A stretch of DNA of 64,000 nucleotides from Krasilnikovia cinnamomea (GTDB lineage: Bacteria > Actinomycetota > Actinomycetes > Mycobacteriales > Micromonosporaceae). The stretch lies in the NCBI RefSeq assembly GCF_004217545.1, contig NZ_SHKY01000001.1, positions 7,254,001 to 7,318,000 on the forward strand, given 5' to 3'. Positions 51,865-60,775 of this stretch are shown one piece after another (the stretch's first letter is position 1; each line of letters starts with the position of its first letter). The position numbers and the translations under genes were made by a program. Under the pieces are notes generated by a model. The model made no database searches. It was not told the DNA's origin and saw only the letters and a list, made by a program, of their open reading frames with translations.

Positions 51865-53220
51865 GTGGCCGCAACCGCTGGCGTGTTGGCGCCGTCGTCC
51901 CACCAGTCCTGGGTATCCCGGCATTTCCCGTTGGTGGTCTTCACGCTCACCTTCGCGCTGATGCTGTCGGACTACATGTCCCGGCAGGTGCTGGCCGCGA
52001 TCTTCCCGTACCTGAAGTCGGACTGGGGGCTGACCGACACGGAGCTCGGCGTCCTGACGAGCATCGTGTCCCTCATGGTCGGCGTGCTGGCCGTGCCGCT
52101 GTCGATCCTCGGCGACCGGTGGGGGCGCGCCCGGGCGATCGTCGCGATGGCGGTGCTCTGGAGCATCGCCACCATCGGCTCGGCGCTCGCCGCCGGCTAC
52201 GGGCAGATGTTCGCCGCGCGTGCCGTGATGGGCATCGGGGAGGCCGCGTACACCAGCGTCGGCCTCGCGGTGGTGCTGTCCGTGTTCGCCCCGGGCCGCC
52301 GCGCGGCCCTGTCCGGGACGTTCATGGCGGGTGGCTCGCTCGGAGCGGTCCTCGGTGTGGCGCTCGGCGGCATCCTGTCCGCCCAGTTCGGCTGGCGTTG
52401 GACGTTCGCCGCGATGGGCGTCCTCGGCCTCGTGCTCGCCGCCATGTACGCGGTGCTGATCACCGACCGCGACCTCAGCGCGCACCGGGTCACCGACGTC
52501 GGCGTCGCACCGCGGCTCCGGCCGGGACAACGGCGCGCCGGGCTGGGCACGCTGTTCTCCAAGCCTTCGCTGGTGGTGGCGTACTTCGCCAGCGGCATGC
52601 AGCTGTTCGTCGCGGCCTCGATCGTCGTGTGGGTGCCGAGCTACCTCAACCGGGTGCACGAGCTGGCGCCGCGCAGCGCGGCCGGCCTCGCGTCCCTGCT
52701 CATCCTCGTCATGTCCATCGGCATGATCACGTGCGGCTTCATCGCCGACCGGGTCAGCCGGAACCGGCCGCTGCGCCCGTGGACGGCCGCGGCGGTCTTC
52801 TCGGTGCTGTCGATGGCATTCCTCGGCGCTGGCTTCGCCATGGACCCGGACGGGACGCAGCTGCTGGTGCTCGCGGTCGGTTTCTTCTTCGTCGGGGCGA
52901 CCAACGGCCCCATGGGCGCGGTGGTGGCGCACCTGGCCCACGAGTCCATCCGGGCCACCGCGTTCGGCTTCCTGACCACGTCCAACAACGTGCTCGGGCT
53001 GGCCCTCGGCCCGATCGTCACCGGGATGATCGCCGACCGGATGGGCCTGCAGAGCGCCCTGCAGATCATCCCGCTGCTCGCGTTGGTGCCCATCGTCGCC
53101 CTGGTGGGCGGGCGCCTCCTGTTCCCGGCGGACCTGCGGCGGATGAGCGCCGACGAGGGCACGGGTCACCGGGAGACGGCCGGTCCTGGAGGGCAGTCCG
53201 TGCCCGGCGGGCAGCGGTGA
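51865..53220 (+). CDS. MFS transporter, first of three paralogues
   Basis: 451 residues from GTG 51865 (AGGGAG ten bases upstream); a start at 51829 is possible but lacks a ribosome site. Twelve helices. It opens with LMLSDYMSRQVLAAIFPYLK and has ILGDRWGRARAI in loop 2-3 and GIGEAAYTSVGLAVVL in helix 4. The two other copies at 53245 and 58863 share these segments. The family is close to spinster-like and organic acid MFS carriers. It probably imports an organic acid for the adjacent catabolic genes. Confidence 0.9.
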   Translation: MAATAGVLAPSSHQSWVSRHFPLVVFTLTFALMLSDYMSRQVLAAIFPYLKSDWGLTDTELGVLTSIVSLMVGVLAVPLSILGDRWGRARAIVAMAVLWSIATIGSALAAGYGQMFAARAVMGIGEAAYTSVGLAVVLSVFAPGRRAALSGTFMAGGSLGAVLGVALGGILSAQFGWRWTFAAMGVLGLVLAAMYAVLITDRDLSAHRVTDVGVAPRLRPGQRRAGLGTLFSKPSLVVAYFASGMQLFVAASIVVWVPSYLNRVHELAPRSAAGLASLLILVMSIGMITCGFIADRVSRNRPLRPWTAAAVFSVLSMAFLGAGFAMDPDGTQLLVLAVGFFFVGATNGPMGAVVAHLAHESIRATAFGFLTTSNNVLGLALGPIVTGMIADRMGLQSALQIIPLLALVPIVALVGGRLLFPADLRRMSADEGTGHRETAGPGGQSVPGGQR

Positions 53221-53244
53221 CGGCTCGGCCCGGCTGACATCGGC

Positions 53245-54585
53245 ATGGCGGCGACATCGGACGGTGTCCGTTCGTGGGTGTCCAGGCACTTCCCGCGGCT
53301 GGTCTTCCTGCTCACGTTCGGGCTGCTGCTGTCGGACTACATGTCCCGGCAGGTGCTCGCCGCCGTCTTCCCGTATCTGAAGGCGGACTGGCGGCTGACC
53401 GACACCCAGCTGGGCGCTCTCACGGGCATCGTGGCGTTGATGGTCGGCGTCTTCGCGATACCGCTGTCGATGGTGGGCGACCGGTGGGGGCGGGTCCGGG
53501 CGGTCATCGTGATGGCGGTCGCCTGGAGCCTCGCCACGGTCGGCTCGGCCTTCGCCGCCGGCTTCGGGCAGTTGATGGCCGCGCGCGTACTCATCGGCGT
53601 GGGCGAGGCCGCGTACGCCAGCGTCGGCCTCGCCGTGGTGCTCTCCGTGTTCCCCGCGACCCGGCGCGCGTCGCTGGCCGGCGCGTTCACGGCCGGTGGC
53701 GCGTTCGGCGGGGTACTCGGCGTGGCGGTCGGTGGCGCGATCGCGGCGCAGTTCGGGTGGCGCTGGGCGTTCGCCGCGATGGGTGCCTTCGGCCTGATCC
53801 TCGCGGCCGGGTACGCGATCCTGGTCGACGAGGACCGGCTGCGGGCACACCGGGTGGCCGAGCCCGGCGCCGGACCGGGCTCCGCGGAGCGGCCCTGGCG
53901 TGCCGGGCTGTCCACTGTGTTCGCCACCCCGTCGGTGCTGATGGCCTACGTCGCCTGCGGCACCCAACTGTTCGTCGCCGCCGCGCTCGTCGCGTGGTTG
54001 CCCAGCTACCTGCACCGCGTGCACGCGATGGCGCCCTCGCGCGCGGCCGGCGTCGCGTCGCTGCTCATCCTCATCCTGGGCGCCGGCATGATCGGCGGCG
54101 GGGTGATCGCCGACCGGGTCAGCCGGGACCGGCCCGCCCGGATCTGGAGCACGGCGGTCGTGATCTCCGCGCTGTCACTGGGCTTGCTGGCCGCCGGTTT
54201 CCTCATGCGCCCCGGCGGGTTGCAGTTGGTGGTGCTCGCGGCGGGCTGCTTCTGGGCGGCCGGTACGACCGGGCCCTGTGGCGCGGTGGTGGCCCGGCTG
54301 ACCCCCGACCACGTCCGGGCGACCGCGTTCGGCGTGCTGACCCTGTTCAACAACGTGCTCGGACTGGCCGTGGGCCCGATCGTGATCGGCATGCTCGCGG
54401 ACCGGCTGGGCCTGCAGGCCGCGATGCGCTACGTGCCGGTGGCCGCGGTGCCCGCCATCGCCGCGTTGCTGATCGGCGGGCGCGCCTATCCGTCCAGCCT
54501 GCGGCGACTGGGCGCGGACCCGGCCGGCGCCGGCCCGGCGAACCCGGCCGGCGGGTCGCCGGTCACGGGCCTACGGCGCGGGTAG
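53245..54585 (+). CDS. MFS transporter, second paralogue
   Basis: 446 residues, ATG 53245, 24 bases after the first copy. LLLSDYMSRQVLAAVFPYLK, MVGDRWGRVRAV and GVGEAAYASVGLAVVLSVFP show close kinship with the neighbour, so the pair arose by tandem duplication. The end overlaps the convergent AraC-type gene by 15 bases. Its ribosome site is weak, and translation may depend on the first gene. Confidence 0.9.
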   Translation: MAATSDGVRSWVSRHFPRLVFLLTFGLLLSDYMSRQVLAAVFPYLKADWRLTDTQLGALTGIVALMVGVFAIPLSMVGDRWGRVRAVIVMAVAWSLATVGSAFAAGFGQLMAARVLIGVGEAAYASVGLAVVLSVFPATRRASLAGAFTAGGAFGGVLGVAVGGAIAAQFGWRWAFAAMGAFGLILAAGYAILVDEDRLRAHRVAEPGAGPGSAERPWRAGLSTVFATPSVLMAYVACGTQLFVAAALVAWLPSYLHRVHAMAPSRAAGVASLLILILGAGMIGGGVIADRVSRDRPARIWSTAVVISALSLGLLAAGFLMRPGGLQLVVLAAGCFWAAGTTGPCGAVVARLTPDHVRATAFGVLTLFNNVLGLAVGPIVIGMLADRLGLQAAMRYVPVAAVPAIAALLIGGRAYPSSLRRLGADPAGAGPANPAGGSPVTGLRRG

Positions 54586-55584
54586 GTCCGCCCGGCGTTT
54601 GCGCCACTGGCGGGGGCTCTCACCGAAGTGGTGGCGGAACCACCGGGAGAAGGCGCTGGGCGCGGCGAAGCCCAGCAGCACGGAGATCTCGGTGAGCTGG
54701 TAGCGCGCGAGGGACAGGTACCGTTCGGCCAGGCCGGCGCGGACCGAGTCCACGATGGAGGTGAAGGTCTCCCCCGTGGCCGCCAGATGCCGGTACAGGG
54801 TCCGCCGGTCCATGCCCATGGTGCGGGCGACCTCGTCGACCCCGCACCGCCCGGTCGGCAGCAGCATCTCCACGAGGTCCCGGGCCCGGTCCGCGGTGGA
54901 GGCGCCGCGGGGCGCGGCCAGGGCGGCCAGCAGCTCGTCGATGTGGGTCCCGGAATCGGGGCCGGCCAGCACGTTCGGTGCGTCGAGGTCCTTGGCGTAC
55001 AGGACGAGGCCGGTGAAGCCGTGGCCGAAGTGCACCCGTCCGCCGAGCATCCGGTTGTGGGTGCCGACATCCGGCGGGGCGGGGTCGGTGAAGCAGGCGG
55101 ACAGGGGCTGCCAGGTGGGGCCGAGCACCTCGCGGATGATGCCGTACAGGGCTCCCATGGCGAGCTGTTCGGCCTGCGTGGACGGGGCGGGTTCGCCCAT
55201 CTCGAACCACAGCCGGATGGTCGCCAGTCCCTCGGTCTCGGCGACCCGGATCCGCAGCGCCTCGTTGTAGCTGTGCTCGTAGCGCATCAGCAGCCCCAGG
55301 GCGTCACGCAGGGTGGGCTCGCCCTGCAGGACCACGCTGAGCGGGCCGAGCGTGGACAGCCGCCGGAACTCCGCGAGGCGCAGCCCGAAGTCGGCGTGGC
55401 CGCAGGCGCGGGCCGACAGCTCCAGCAGCCGCGCGACCCGGACGACGGGCACCCATTTGTCGGGCGTGGCCAGGTCGGCCGGGTCGAGGTCGACGGCGTG
55501 CATCAGGGCGGCCGGGTCGGCGCCGAGCGATTGCGTGAGCTGGAGGTACCCACTAAGTGACGCATACCGGATAGAAGGCTTCAA
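54571..55584 (-). CDS. AraC-family transcriptional regulator
   Basis: 337 residues from TTG 55584, supported by AGGAGGG eight bases upstream and by family-like sequence from residue 5 (IRYASLSGYLQLTQSLGADP). The N-terminal ligand-binding domain is of the arabinose-binding-like type. The C-terminus has two helix-turn-helix units, VDEVARTMGMDRRTLYRHLA and ISVLLGFAAPSAFSRWFRHH. It is divergent from the oxidoreductase-led operon and very likely controls it in response to the substrate. Confidence 0.92.
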   Translation of the reverse strand: MKPSIRYASLSGYLQLTQSLGADPAALMHAVDLDPADLATPDKWVPVVRVARLLELSARACGHADFGLRLAEFRRLSTLGPLSVVLQGEPTLRDALGLLMRYEHSYNEALRIRVAETEGLATIRLWFEMGEPAPSTQAEQLAMGALYGIIREVLGPTWQPLSACFTDPAPPDVGTHNRMLGGRVHFGHGFTGLVLYAKDLDAPNVLAGPDSGTHIDELLAALAAPRGASTADRARDLVEMLLPTGRCGVDEVARTMGMDRRTLYRHLAATGETFTSIVDSVRAGLAERYLSLARYQLTEISVLLGFAAPSAFSRWFRHHFGESPRQWRKRRADLPAP

Positions 55585-55592
55585 AGTACCCG

Positions 55593-55599
55593 CCCTCCT
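55593..55599 (-). promoter_or_regulatory. Ribosome site deciding a TTG start
   Basis: AGGAGGG on the minus strand, eight bases before TTG 55584. No in-frame ATG or GTG occurs within the first 27 codons, so this site fixes the AraC-type start. Confidence 0.6.
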
Positions 55600-55638
55600 G
55601 TCCCCGAGGGATAAGAAATGTGTCCCAAGGAGTAAAGC

Positions 55639-55740
55639 ATGTGGCGGTTATCACGCCTACTGTTGCCTCCATCACGGCCCCCGTGGCCGATAGGGACCCC
55701 GCGCAGTACCCCTCGGCGGGATCCTCCCGCCGCTTCGTAA
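55639..55740 (+). CDS. Possible 33-residue leader peptide
   Basis: ATG 55639 has AAGGAG six bases upstream and the frame ends with TAA at 55738-55740. That TAA is part of the TAAGGAGG ribosome site of the next gene. The peptide begins MWRLSRLLLPPSRPPWPIG and is Pro/Arg-rich, with no homology known to me. The tight fit suggests translational coupling or attenuation. It could also be chance in a Pro-coding GC-rich leader. Confidence 0.4.
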   Translation: MWRLSRLLLPPSRPPWPIGTPRSTPRRDPPAAS

Positions 55741-55751
55741 GGAGGCAGCAC

Positions 55752-56738
55752 GTGGCGAAGGCAATCCGCTTCCACTCCGCCGGTGGCCCGGAGGTCATGC
55801 GGTGGGAGTCGGTCGAGGTGGGCGCGCCCGCAGCGGGTGAGGTCCGGGTACGGCACATGGCCGTCGGGCTGAACTTCGCCGACACGTACTTCCGCAGCGG
55901 CCTCTACCCCGCCGCCCTGCCCGCCGGTATGGGGGTCGAGGCGGCCGGCGTCATCGAGGCGGTCGGTCCCGGGGTCACCGGGTTCAGCGAGGGCGACCGG
56001 GTCACCTACACCGGCAGCCCGCTGGGCGCGTACAGCACCGAGCGGGTGATGTCCGTGGCACCGCTGATCAAGCTGCCGGATGCCATCTCCTTCGAGACCG
56101 CCGCCGCCATGACCATGCGCGGCCTGACCACGTCCTACCTGCTGCGGCGGATCGCGCCGCTGAAGGCGGGCGACACCGTCCTGCTGCACGCCGCCGCGGG
56201 CGGCGTGGGCCTGATCTTCTGCCAGTGGGCGAAGCTGCTCGGCATCACCGTCATCGGCACGGTGTCCACCGACGAGAAGGCCGAGGTGGCCCGCCGCCAC
56301 GGCTGCACCCACACCATTGTGTACCGGCGCGAGGACATCGCTACCCGGGTGCGTGAACTCACCGACGGCCACGGGGTGCCGGTGGTTTACGACAGCATCG
56401 GGGCCAGCACCTTCGCGCAGTCGCTGGACTCGCTCCAGCGGCGGGGGCTGCTGGTCTGCTTCGGCACGGCCAGCGGCCCCATCCCCCCGATCGACGCGAT
56501 GCAGCTCGCGGTCAAGGGTTCGCTGTTCGTCACCCGCCCCGCGCTGGCCGACTACATCGCCGACGAGACCGAACGCGCGGAGCTCGCCGGCGAACTCTTC
56601 GACCACGTCGGATCCGGGCGCATCACGATCGAGATCAACCAGCGGTACGCGCTGGAGGACGCCGTCCAGGCCCACCGGGACCTGGAATCCGGCCGCAGCA
56701 TCGGCTCCTCCGTCTTCAGCCTCGAAGCAGGCAACTGA
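55752..56738 (+). CDS. Quinone oxidoreductase-like zinc-free MDR enzyme
   Basis: 328 residues from GTG 55752, with AAGGAGG six bases upstream; the frame is open 44 codons further back but without ribosome site or family sequence. LNFADTYFRSGLYP and the NADPH motif LLHAAAGGVGLIFCQWAKLL are typical of QOR-type enzymes, as are VYDSIGASTFAQSLDSL and the C-terminal YALEDAVQAHRDLESGRSIG. The zinc-binding loop is absent. It is the first enzyme of the catabolic operon. Confidence 0.9.
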   Translation: MAKAIRFHSAGGPEVMRWESVEVGAPAAGEVRVRHMAVGLNFADTYFRSGLYPAALPAGMGVEAAGVIEAVGPGVTGFSEGDRVTYTGSPLGAYSTERVMSVAPLIKLPDAISFETAAAMTMRGLTTSYLLRRIAPLKAGDTVLLHAAAGGVGLIFCQWAKLLGITVIGTVSTDEKAEVARRHGCTHTIVYRREDIATRVRELTDGHGVPVVYDSIGASTFAQSLDSLQRRGLLVCFGTASGPIPPIDAMQLAVKGSLFVTRPALADYIADETERAELAGELFDHVGSGRITIEINQRYALEDAVQAHRDLESGRSIGSSVFSLEAGN

Positions 56739-56759
56739 CACCACGTTGGGAGACCCCCC

Positions 56760-57665
56760 ATGACGGACATCATCGACCAGGACACGCGACCGGACGTCAC
56801 GCTGCCCGCGGGCTCCATCGAGGCGCATCCGCTGACCGTGCACATCGGTGCGGAGCTGCGCAACGTGAACCTCGCCGAGGTGGCGCGCAGCGACAACCTG
56901 TTCGCCGAGCTCAAGGCTCTGCTGCTGAAGCACAAGGTGCTGTTCGTCCGCGACCAGCCGATCAGCCGGGCCGAGCACGTGATGCTGGCCGAGCGGTTCG
57001 GGTCGCTGGAGGACCACCCGGTCGCCGGCAGCGACCCCGACCACCCCGGCCTGGTGCGCATCTACAAGGACCTGGACAGCCCGGCGGAGCACTACGAGAA
57101 CGCGTACCACTGCGACGCGACGTGGCGCGAGGCCCCGCCGATGGGCTGTGTGCTGCGCATGGTCGAGGGTCCCGCGGTCGGCGGGGACACGATCTGGGTG
57201 AACATGGCCGAGGCGTACCGGCGGCTGCCCGAGGACGTGAAGCAGCGCATCGCGGGACTGCGGGCGCGGCACAGCATCGAGGCGTCCTTCGGCGCCAACA
57301 TGCCGATCGAGCAGCGGCTCGCGTTGCACGAGCGCTTCCCGGACGCGGAGCACCCGGTGGTCCGCACCCACCCGGAAACCGGCGAGAAGGTGCTGTTCGT
57401 CAACGCGTTCACGACGCACTTCACCAACTTTCACACGCCCGCGAACGTGCGGTTCGGCTACGACTACGCCCCCGGCGCCAGCGAGCTGCTCAACTACCTG
57501 ATCCGCCAGGCGTCCGTCCCCGAGTACCAGGTGCGCTGGCGCTGGACGCCGAACAGCTTCGCGATCTGGGACAACCGCAACACCCAGCACTACGCCGTCC
57601 AGGACTACTGGCCCGCCGTCCGAAAGATGGAGCGCGCCGGAGTCATCGGCGACAAGACGTTCTGA
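56760..57665 (+). CDS. TauD/TfdA-family 2-oxoglutarate dioxygenase
   Basis: 301 residues, ATG 56760 with GGGAG upstream. The iron ligands are His117 and Asp119 (YHCDATW) and His277 (NTQHYAV). GGDTIWVNMAEAYRRLP and VRTHPETGEKVLFVNAFTTH are TauD landmarks, and Arg288 (AVRKM) may bind 2-oxoglutarate. Members hydroxylate next to sulfonate, sulfate ester, aryloxy or betaine groups. A YeiH-type exporter downstream favours a sulfonate that releases sulfite. Confidence 0.9.
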   Translation: MTDIIDQDTRPDVTLPAGSIEAHPLTVHIGAELRNVNLAEVARSDNLFAELKALLLKHKVLFVRDQPISRAEHVMLAERFGSLEDHPVAGSDPDHPGLVRIYKDLDSPAEHYENAYHCDATWREAPPMGCVLRMVEGPAVGGDTIWVNMAEAYRRLPEDVKQRIAGLRARHSIEASFGANMPIEQRLALHERFPDAEHPVVRTHPETGEKVLFVNAFTTHFTNFHTPANVRFGYDYAPGASELLNYLIRQASVPEYQVRWRWTPNSFAIWDNRNTQHYAVQDYWPAVRKMERAGVIGDKTF

Positions 57666-57694
57666 TCCAACCCACCCCGGTTTAGGAGACTCCC

Positions 57695-58747
57695 ATGCAT
57701 TTCCTCGACGACTCGCTGTGGCCCGAGACCCAGGAGAAGCTGGTCATCACCGCCGCACCGTACGGTCCCGAATGGGAGCCCGGCGACTTCCCCGAGGACA
57801 TCCCGGTCACCATGGACGAGCAGGTCCAGGCCGCGATCGACTGCTACAACGCGGGCGCCACCGTGCTGCACATCCACGTCCGCGAGCTGAACGGCAAGGG
57901 CTCCAAGCGGATGTCGATGTTCAACGAGCTGCTCGGCCGGATCCGGGAGGCCGTGCCGGACATGATCCTGCAGATCGGCGGCTCGATCTCCTTCACCCCG
58001 GAGAACGAGGGTGAGGCGGCCAAGTGGCTGGAGGACGAGGCCCGGCACCTGCTGACCACCCTGGACCCGGCCCCCGACCAGGTCACCATCGCCATCAACA
58101 CCAACCAGATGAACATCGTGGAGTTGATGACCGCCGACGACATCGCCGGCACCTCCTTCGAGCGGCCCGCCCTGCACGAGGCGTTCCGCAACATGGTCGT
58201 CCCGGCCGAACCGGCCTGGGTCGAGGAGCACCTGAAGCGACTGCGTGCCGCCGGCATTCAGCCGCACTTCCAGCTGGCCAACGTCGCCCAGCTGGAGACC
58301 GTCGAGCGGCTCGTGCGCCGCGGTGTCTACACCGGACCCCTCAACGTCACGTGGGTCTCCATCGGTGGCGGCTTCGACGGTCCCAACCCTTACAACATGA
58401 TGGAGTTCATCCGCCGGGTCCCGGACGGCGCGATCCTCACCCTGGAATCGATCATGCGGGCGGTGCTGCCGATCAACACCATGGCGATCGCCATGGGACT
58501 GCACACCCGCTGCGGCAACGAGGACACCCTCTGGGGCCTCAAGGGCGAGAAGATGACCTCGGTACGCCAGGTCGAGAAGCTCGTCCGAATCGCCGATGAG
58601 CTCGGCCGCAAGGTGGCCGATGGCAAGGAAGCACGCGACATCTACAAGATCGGCGAGTACTGGGACAGCGCCGACGAGGCGCTGGCCAAGCTCGGCTTCG
58701 CGCCGAACCGCAAGCCCGGCCAACTGGGCTTCACCTTCCACGCCTGA
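57695..58747 (+). CDS. BKACE (beta-keto acid cleavage enzyme, DUF849)
   Basis: 350 residues, ATG 57695 with TAGGAG upstream. A TIM barrel with the zinc motif VLHIHVREL (His59, His61) and LVITAAPYG at the start. TWVSIGGGFDGPNPYNMMEF and GLHTRCGNEDT contain further active-site residues. BKACE enzymes react a beta-keto acid with acetyl-CoA to give acetoacetate and a new CoA thioester. It fits with the ligase and dehydrogenase genes downstream as a route into central metabolism. Confidence 0.92.
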   Translation: MHFLDDSLWPETQEKLVITAAPYGPEWEPGDFPEDIPVTMDEQVQAAIDCYNAGATVLHIHVRELNGKGSKRMSMFNELLGRIREAVPDMILQIGGSISFTPENEGEAAKWLEDEARHLLTTLDPAPDQVTIAINTNQMNIVELMTADDIAGTSFERPALHEAFRNMVVPAEPAWVEEHLKRLRAAGIQPHFQLANVAQLETVERLVRRGVYTGPLNVTWVSIGGGFDGPNPYNMMEFIRRVPDGAILTLESIMRAVLPINTMAIAMGLHTRCGNEDTLWGLKGEKMTSVRQVEKLVRIADELGRKVADGKEARDIYKIGEYWDSADEALAKLGFAPNRKPGQLGFTFHA

Positions 58748-58770
58748 CGCTTCACCGCTCTTCTGCACCG

Positions 58771-58799
58771 CGTGGGGTGCGGGTCCACCGCACCCCACG
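58771..58799 (+). terminator. 12-bp hairpin between BKACE and MFS genes
   Basis: Perfect arms 58771-58782 and 58788-58799 with a 5-base loop, 24 bases after the BKACE stop. It probably lowers or ends transcription before the second half of the gene set. Confidence 0.75.
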
Positions 58800-58862
58800 A
58801 CCGCTCGTTCCCCAAGGCCATCCCCCATCACCCCCAACTCGGCACATCCCTTGGAGCGACGC

Positions 58863-60188
58863 ATGGCCATGCAAGTCAGTGCAGGTGTCACCGCCCCGGC
58901 TACTCCCCTCGCGCGTACCCGCCGGATCTTCCCGTGGGTCGTCTTCACGCTCACCTTCGGACTGCTGCTGTCGGACTACATGTCCCGGCAGGTCCTCTCG
59001 GCGGTATTCCCCCTCCTGAAGCAGGAGTGGGGGCTCACCGACACCCAGCTCGGCAGCCTGACCAGCATCGTCGCCCTCACCGTCGGGGTGCTGGCGGTAC
59101 CGCTGTCGCTGGTCGGCGACCGCTGGGGCCGGGCCAAGTCCATCGTCGCCATGGCGATCCTCTGGAGCCTCGCCACGATCGGCTGCGCGGTCGCCGCCAG
59201 CTACGGGCAGCTGCTCGGCGCCCGGTTCCTCATCGGCGTCGGTGAGGCCGCGTACGGCAGCGTTGGCCTGGCGATCGTTCTCGCGGTCTTCGCCGCGAAC
59301 CGGCGGGCGTCGCTCACCGGGGCGTTCATGGCGGGCGGGTCGTTCGGCTCGGTGCTGGGCGTCGCGCTCGGCGGCGTGATCGCCGTGCAGTTCGGCTGGC
59401 GGTGGGCGTTCGCGGCCATGGGCATCTTCGGCCTCGTCCTCGCCCTGATGTACTGGGTGGGGATCACCGAGCGCAAGCTGGCCGCCCACAAGGTCGACGA
59501 CGGGGCGGACACCGGGCCCAAGCTGGCCGCCGGGCAGCAGCGGGCCAAGCTCTCCACGCTGTTCTCCACCCCCGCGGTGATCCTGGCGTACCTCGGTGGC
59601 GGCCTGCAGCTGTTCATCGCCGGTTCGCTGTTCGCCTGGCTGCCGAGCTACTTCGGCCGCAGCTACGCGATGCCGGCGGACAAGGCGGCCAAGCTCGCCG
59701 CGCTGTTCATCCTCGTCATGGGCGCCGGCATGATCGTCTGCGGCGTGGTCACGGACCGGCTCGGCAAGACCCGGCCGATCAGCAAGTGGACCTCCGCCAT
59801 CGTCTTCTCGGCCGTGAGCGTCGCCTGCCTCGGCGCGGCGTTCACGGCGGTCAAGCCGGGCGGGTTGCAGATGCTGCTGATCGCCGTGGGCTGCTTCTTC
59901 GCCGCCGGCACCACCGGTCCTACCGGCGCCATGGTGGCCCGGCTGACCCACGAGTCGATCCGGGCCACCGCGTTCGGCACGTACACCTTCTTCAACAACC
60001 TGCTCGGCCTGGCGGCCGGCCCGCTGGTGACCGGCATCCTGGCCGACCGGTTCGGCCTGGAGACCGCCATGAAGTACGTCCCGCTGGTGGCCGTGGCCGC
60101 CATCGTCCTGCTCATCGCGGGACGGCAGGCGTACCCGTCCAGCATCAGGAAGCTCGACGCCGCAGCCGCGGCCGAAGGCGCCAAGTGA
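58863..60188 (+). CDS. MFS transporter, third paralogue
   Basis: 441 residues from ATG 58863 (TTGGAGCG upstream). LLLSDYMSRQVLSAVFPLLK, LVGDRWGRAKSI and GVGEAAYGSVGLAIVLAVFA match the two copies at 51.9 and 53.2 kb. The end overlaps the hydrolase gene by four bases, which ties this copy to the second catabolic operon. Three related carriers in one island suggest different but similar substrates, or import and export of substrate and product. Confidence 0.92.
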   Translation: MAMQVSAGVTAPATPLARTRRIFPWVVFTLTFGLLLSDYMSRQVLSAVFPLLKQEWGLTDTQLGSLTSIVALTVGVLAVPLSLVGDRWGRAKSIVAMAILWSLATIGCAVAASYGQLLGARFLIGVGEAAYGSVGLAIVLAVFAANRRASLTGAFMAGGSFGSVLGVALGGVIAVQFGWRWAFAAMGIFGLVLALMYWVGITERKLAAHKVDDGADTGPKLAAGQQRAKLSTLFSTPAVILAYLGGGLQLFIAGSLFAWLPSYFGRSYAMPADKAAKLAALFILVMGAGMIVCGVVTDRLGKTRPISKWTSAIVFSAVSVACLGAAFTAVKPGGLQMLLIAVGCFFAAGTTGPTGAMVARLTHESIRATAFGTYTFFNNLLGLAAGPLVTGILADRFGLETAMKYVPLVAVAAIVLLIAGRQAYPSSIRKLDAAAAAEGAK

Positions 60189-60775
60189 CGATGGAACCGG
60201 GCACCGTGATCATCACGGTGCCCGGGCTCCGGGGGCACGTCGAGGAGCACTGGCAGACCCGGCTCGCCGCGGCCACGCCGAACGTGCGGCCCGTGCCGCC
60301 GCTCGGACGCCGGAACCCGAGCCTCGACGAGCGGGTCGTGGACCTGCACCAGGCGATCGAATCCGCCGACGGACCCGTGGTGATCGTCGCGCACAGCGGC
60401 GGGGTCATCACGACCATCCACTGGGCGGCCCGCCACGCCGAGTCGGTCCCCGGACGGATCCGGGGAGCGCTGCTGGCCACGCCGCCCGACCTGGCCGCGG
60501 AGCTGCCGGCGGAATACCCGACGCTTGCCACCCTGGCCGGGCTGGGCTGGCTGCCGATCCCGCTCAAGCCGCTGCCGTTCCCCAGCATCGTGGCGCTGAG
60601 CAGCAACGACACGCTCGGCGACCCGGTACGGGTCCGGGCGATGGCCGCCGCGTGGGGCAGCCGGATCGAGGAGATCGGCCCGGTCGGCCATCTCAACCCC
60701 GCGTCCGGCTACGGCGACTGGCCGCAGGCCGAACCCCTGATCACCGAACTGTGCACCATGGAGGTCCCGCGATGA
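60185..60775 (+). CDS. Small alpha/beta hydrolase
   Basis: 196 residues from GTG 60185 (GTGA overlap with the previous stop); ATG 60191 is possible. The nucleophile elbow is IVAHSGGVITTIHWA, with Ser in H-S-G-G, and VGHLNPASGYGDW supplies the catalytic His. The short length and the order VPGLRGHVEEHWQTRL first are like the RBBP9/YdeN group. It may cleave an ester or thioester in the pathway. Confidence 0.85.
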   Translation: MTMEPGTVIITVPGLRGHVEEHWQTRLAAATPNVRPVPPLGRRNPSLDERVVDLHQAIESADGPVVIVAHSGGVITTIHWAARHAESVPGRIRGALLATPPDLAAELPAEYPTLATLAGLGWLPIPLKPLPFPSIVALSSNDTLGDPVRVRAMAAAWGSRIEEIGPVGHLNPASGYGDWPQAEPLITELCTMEVPR

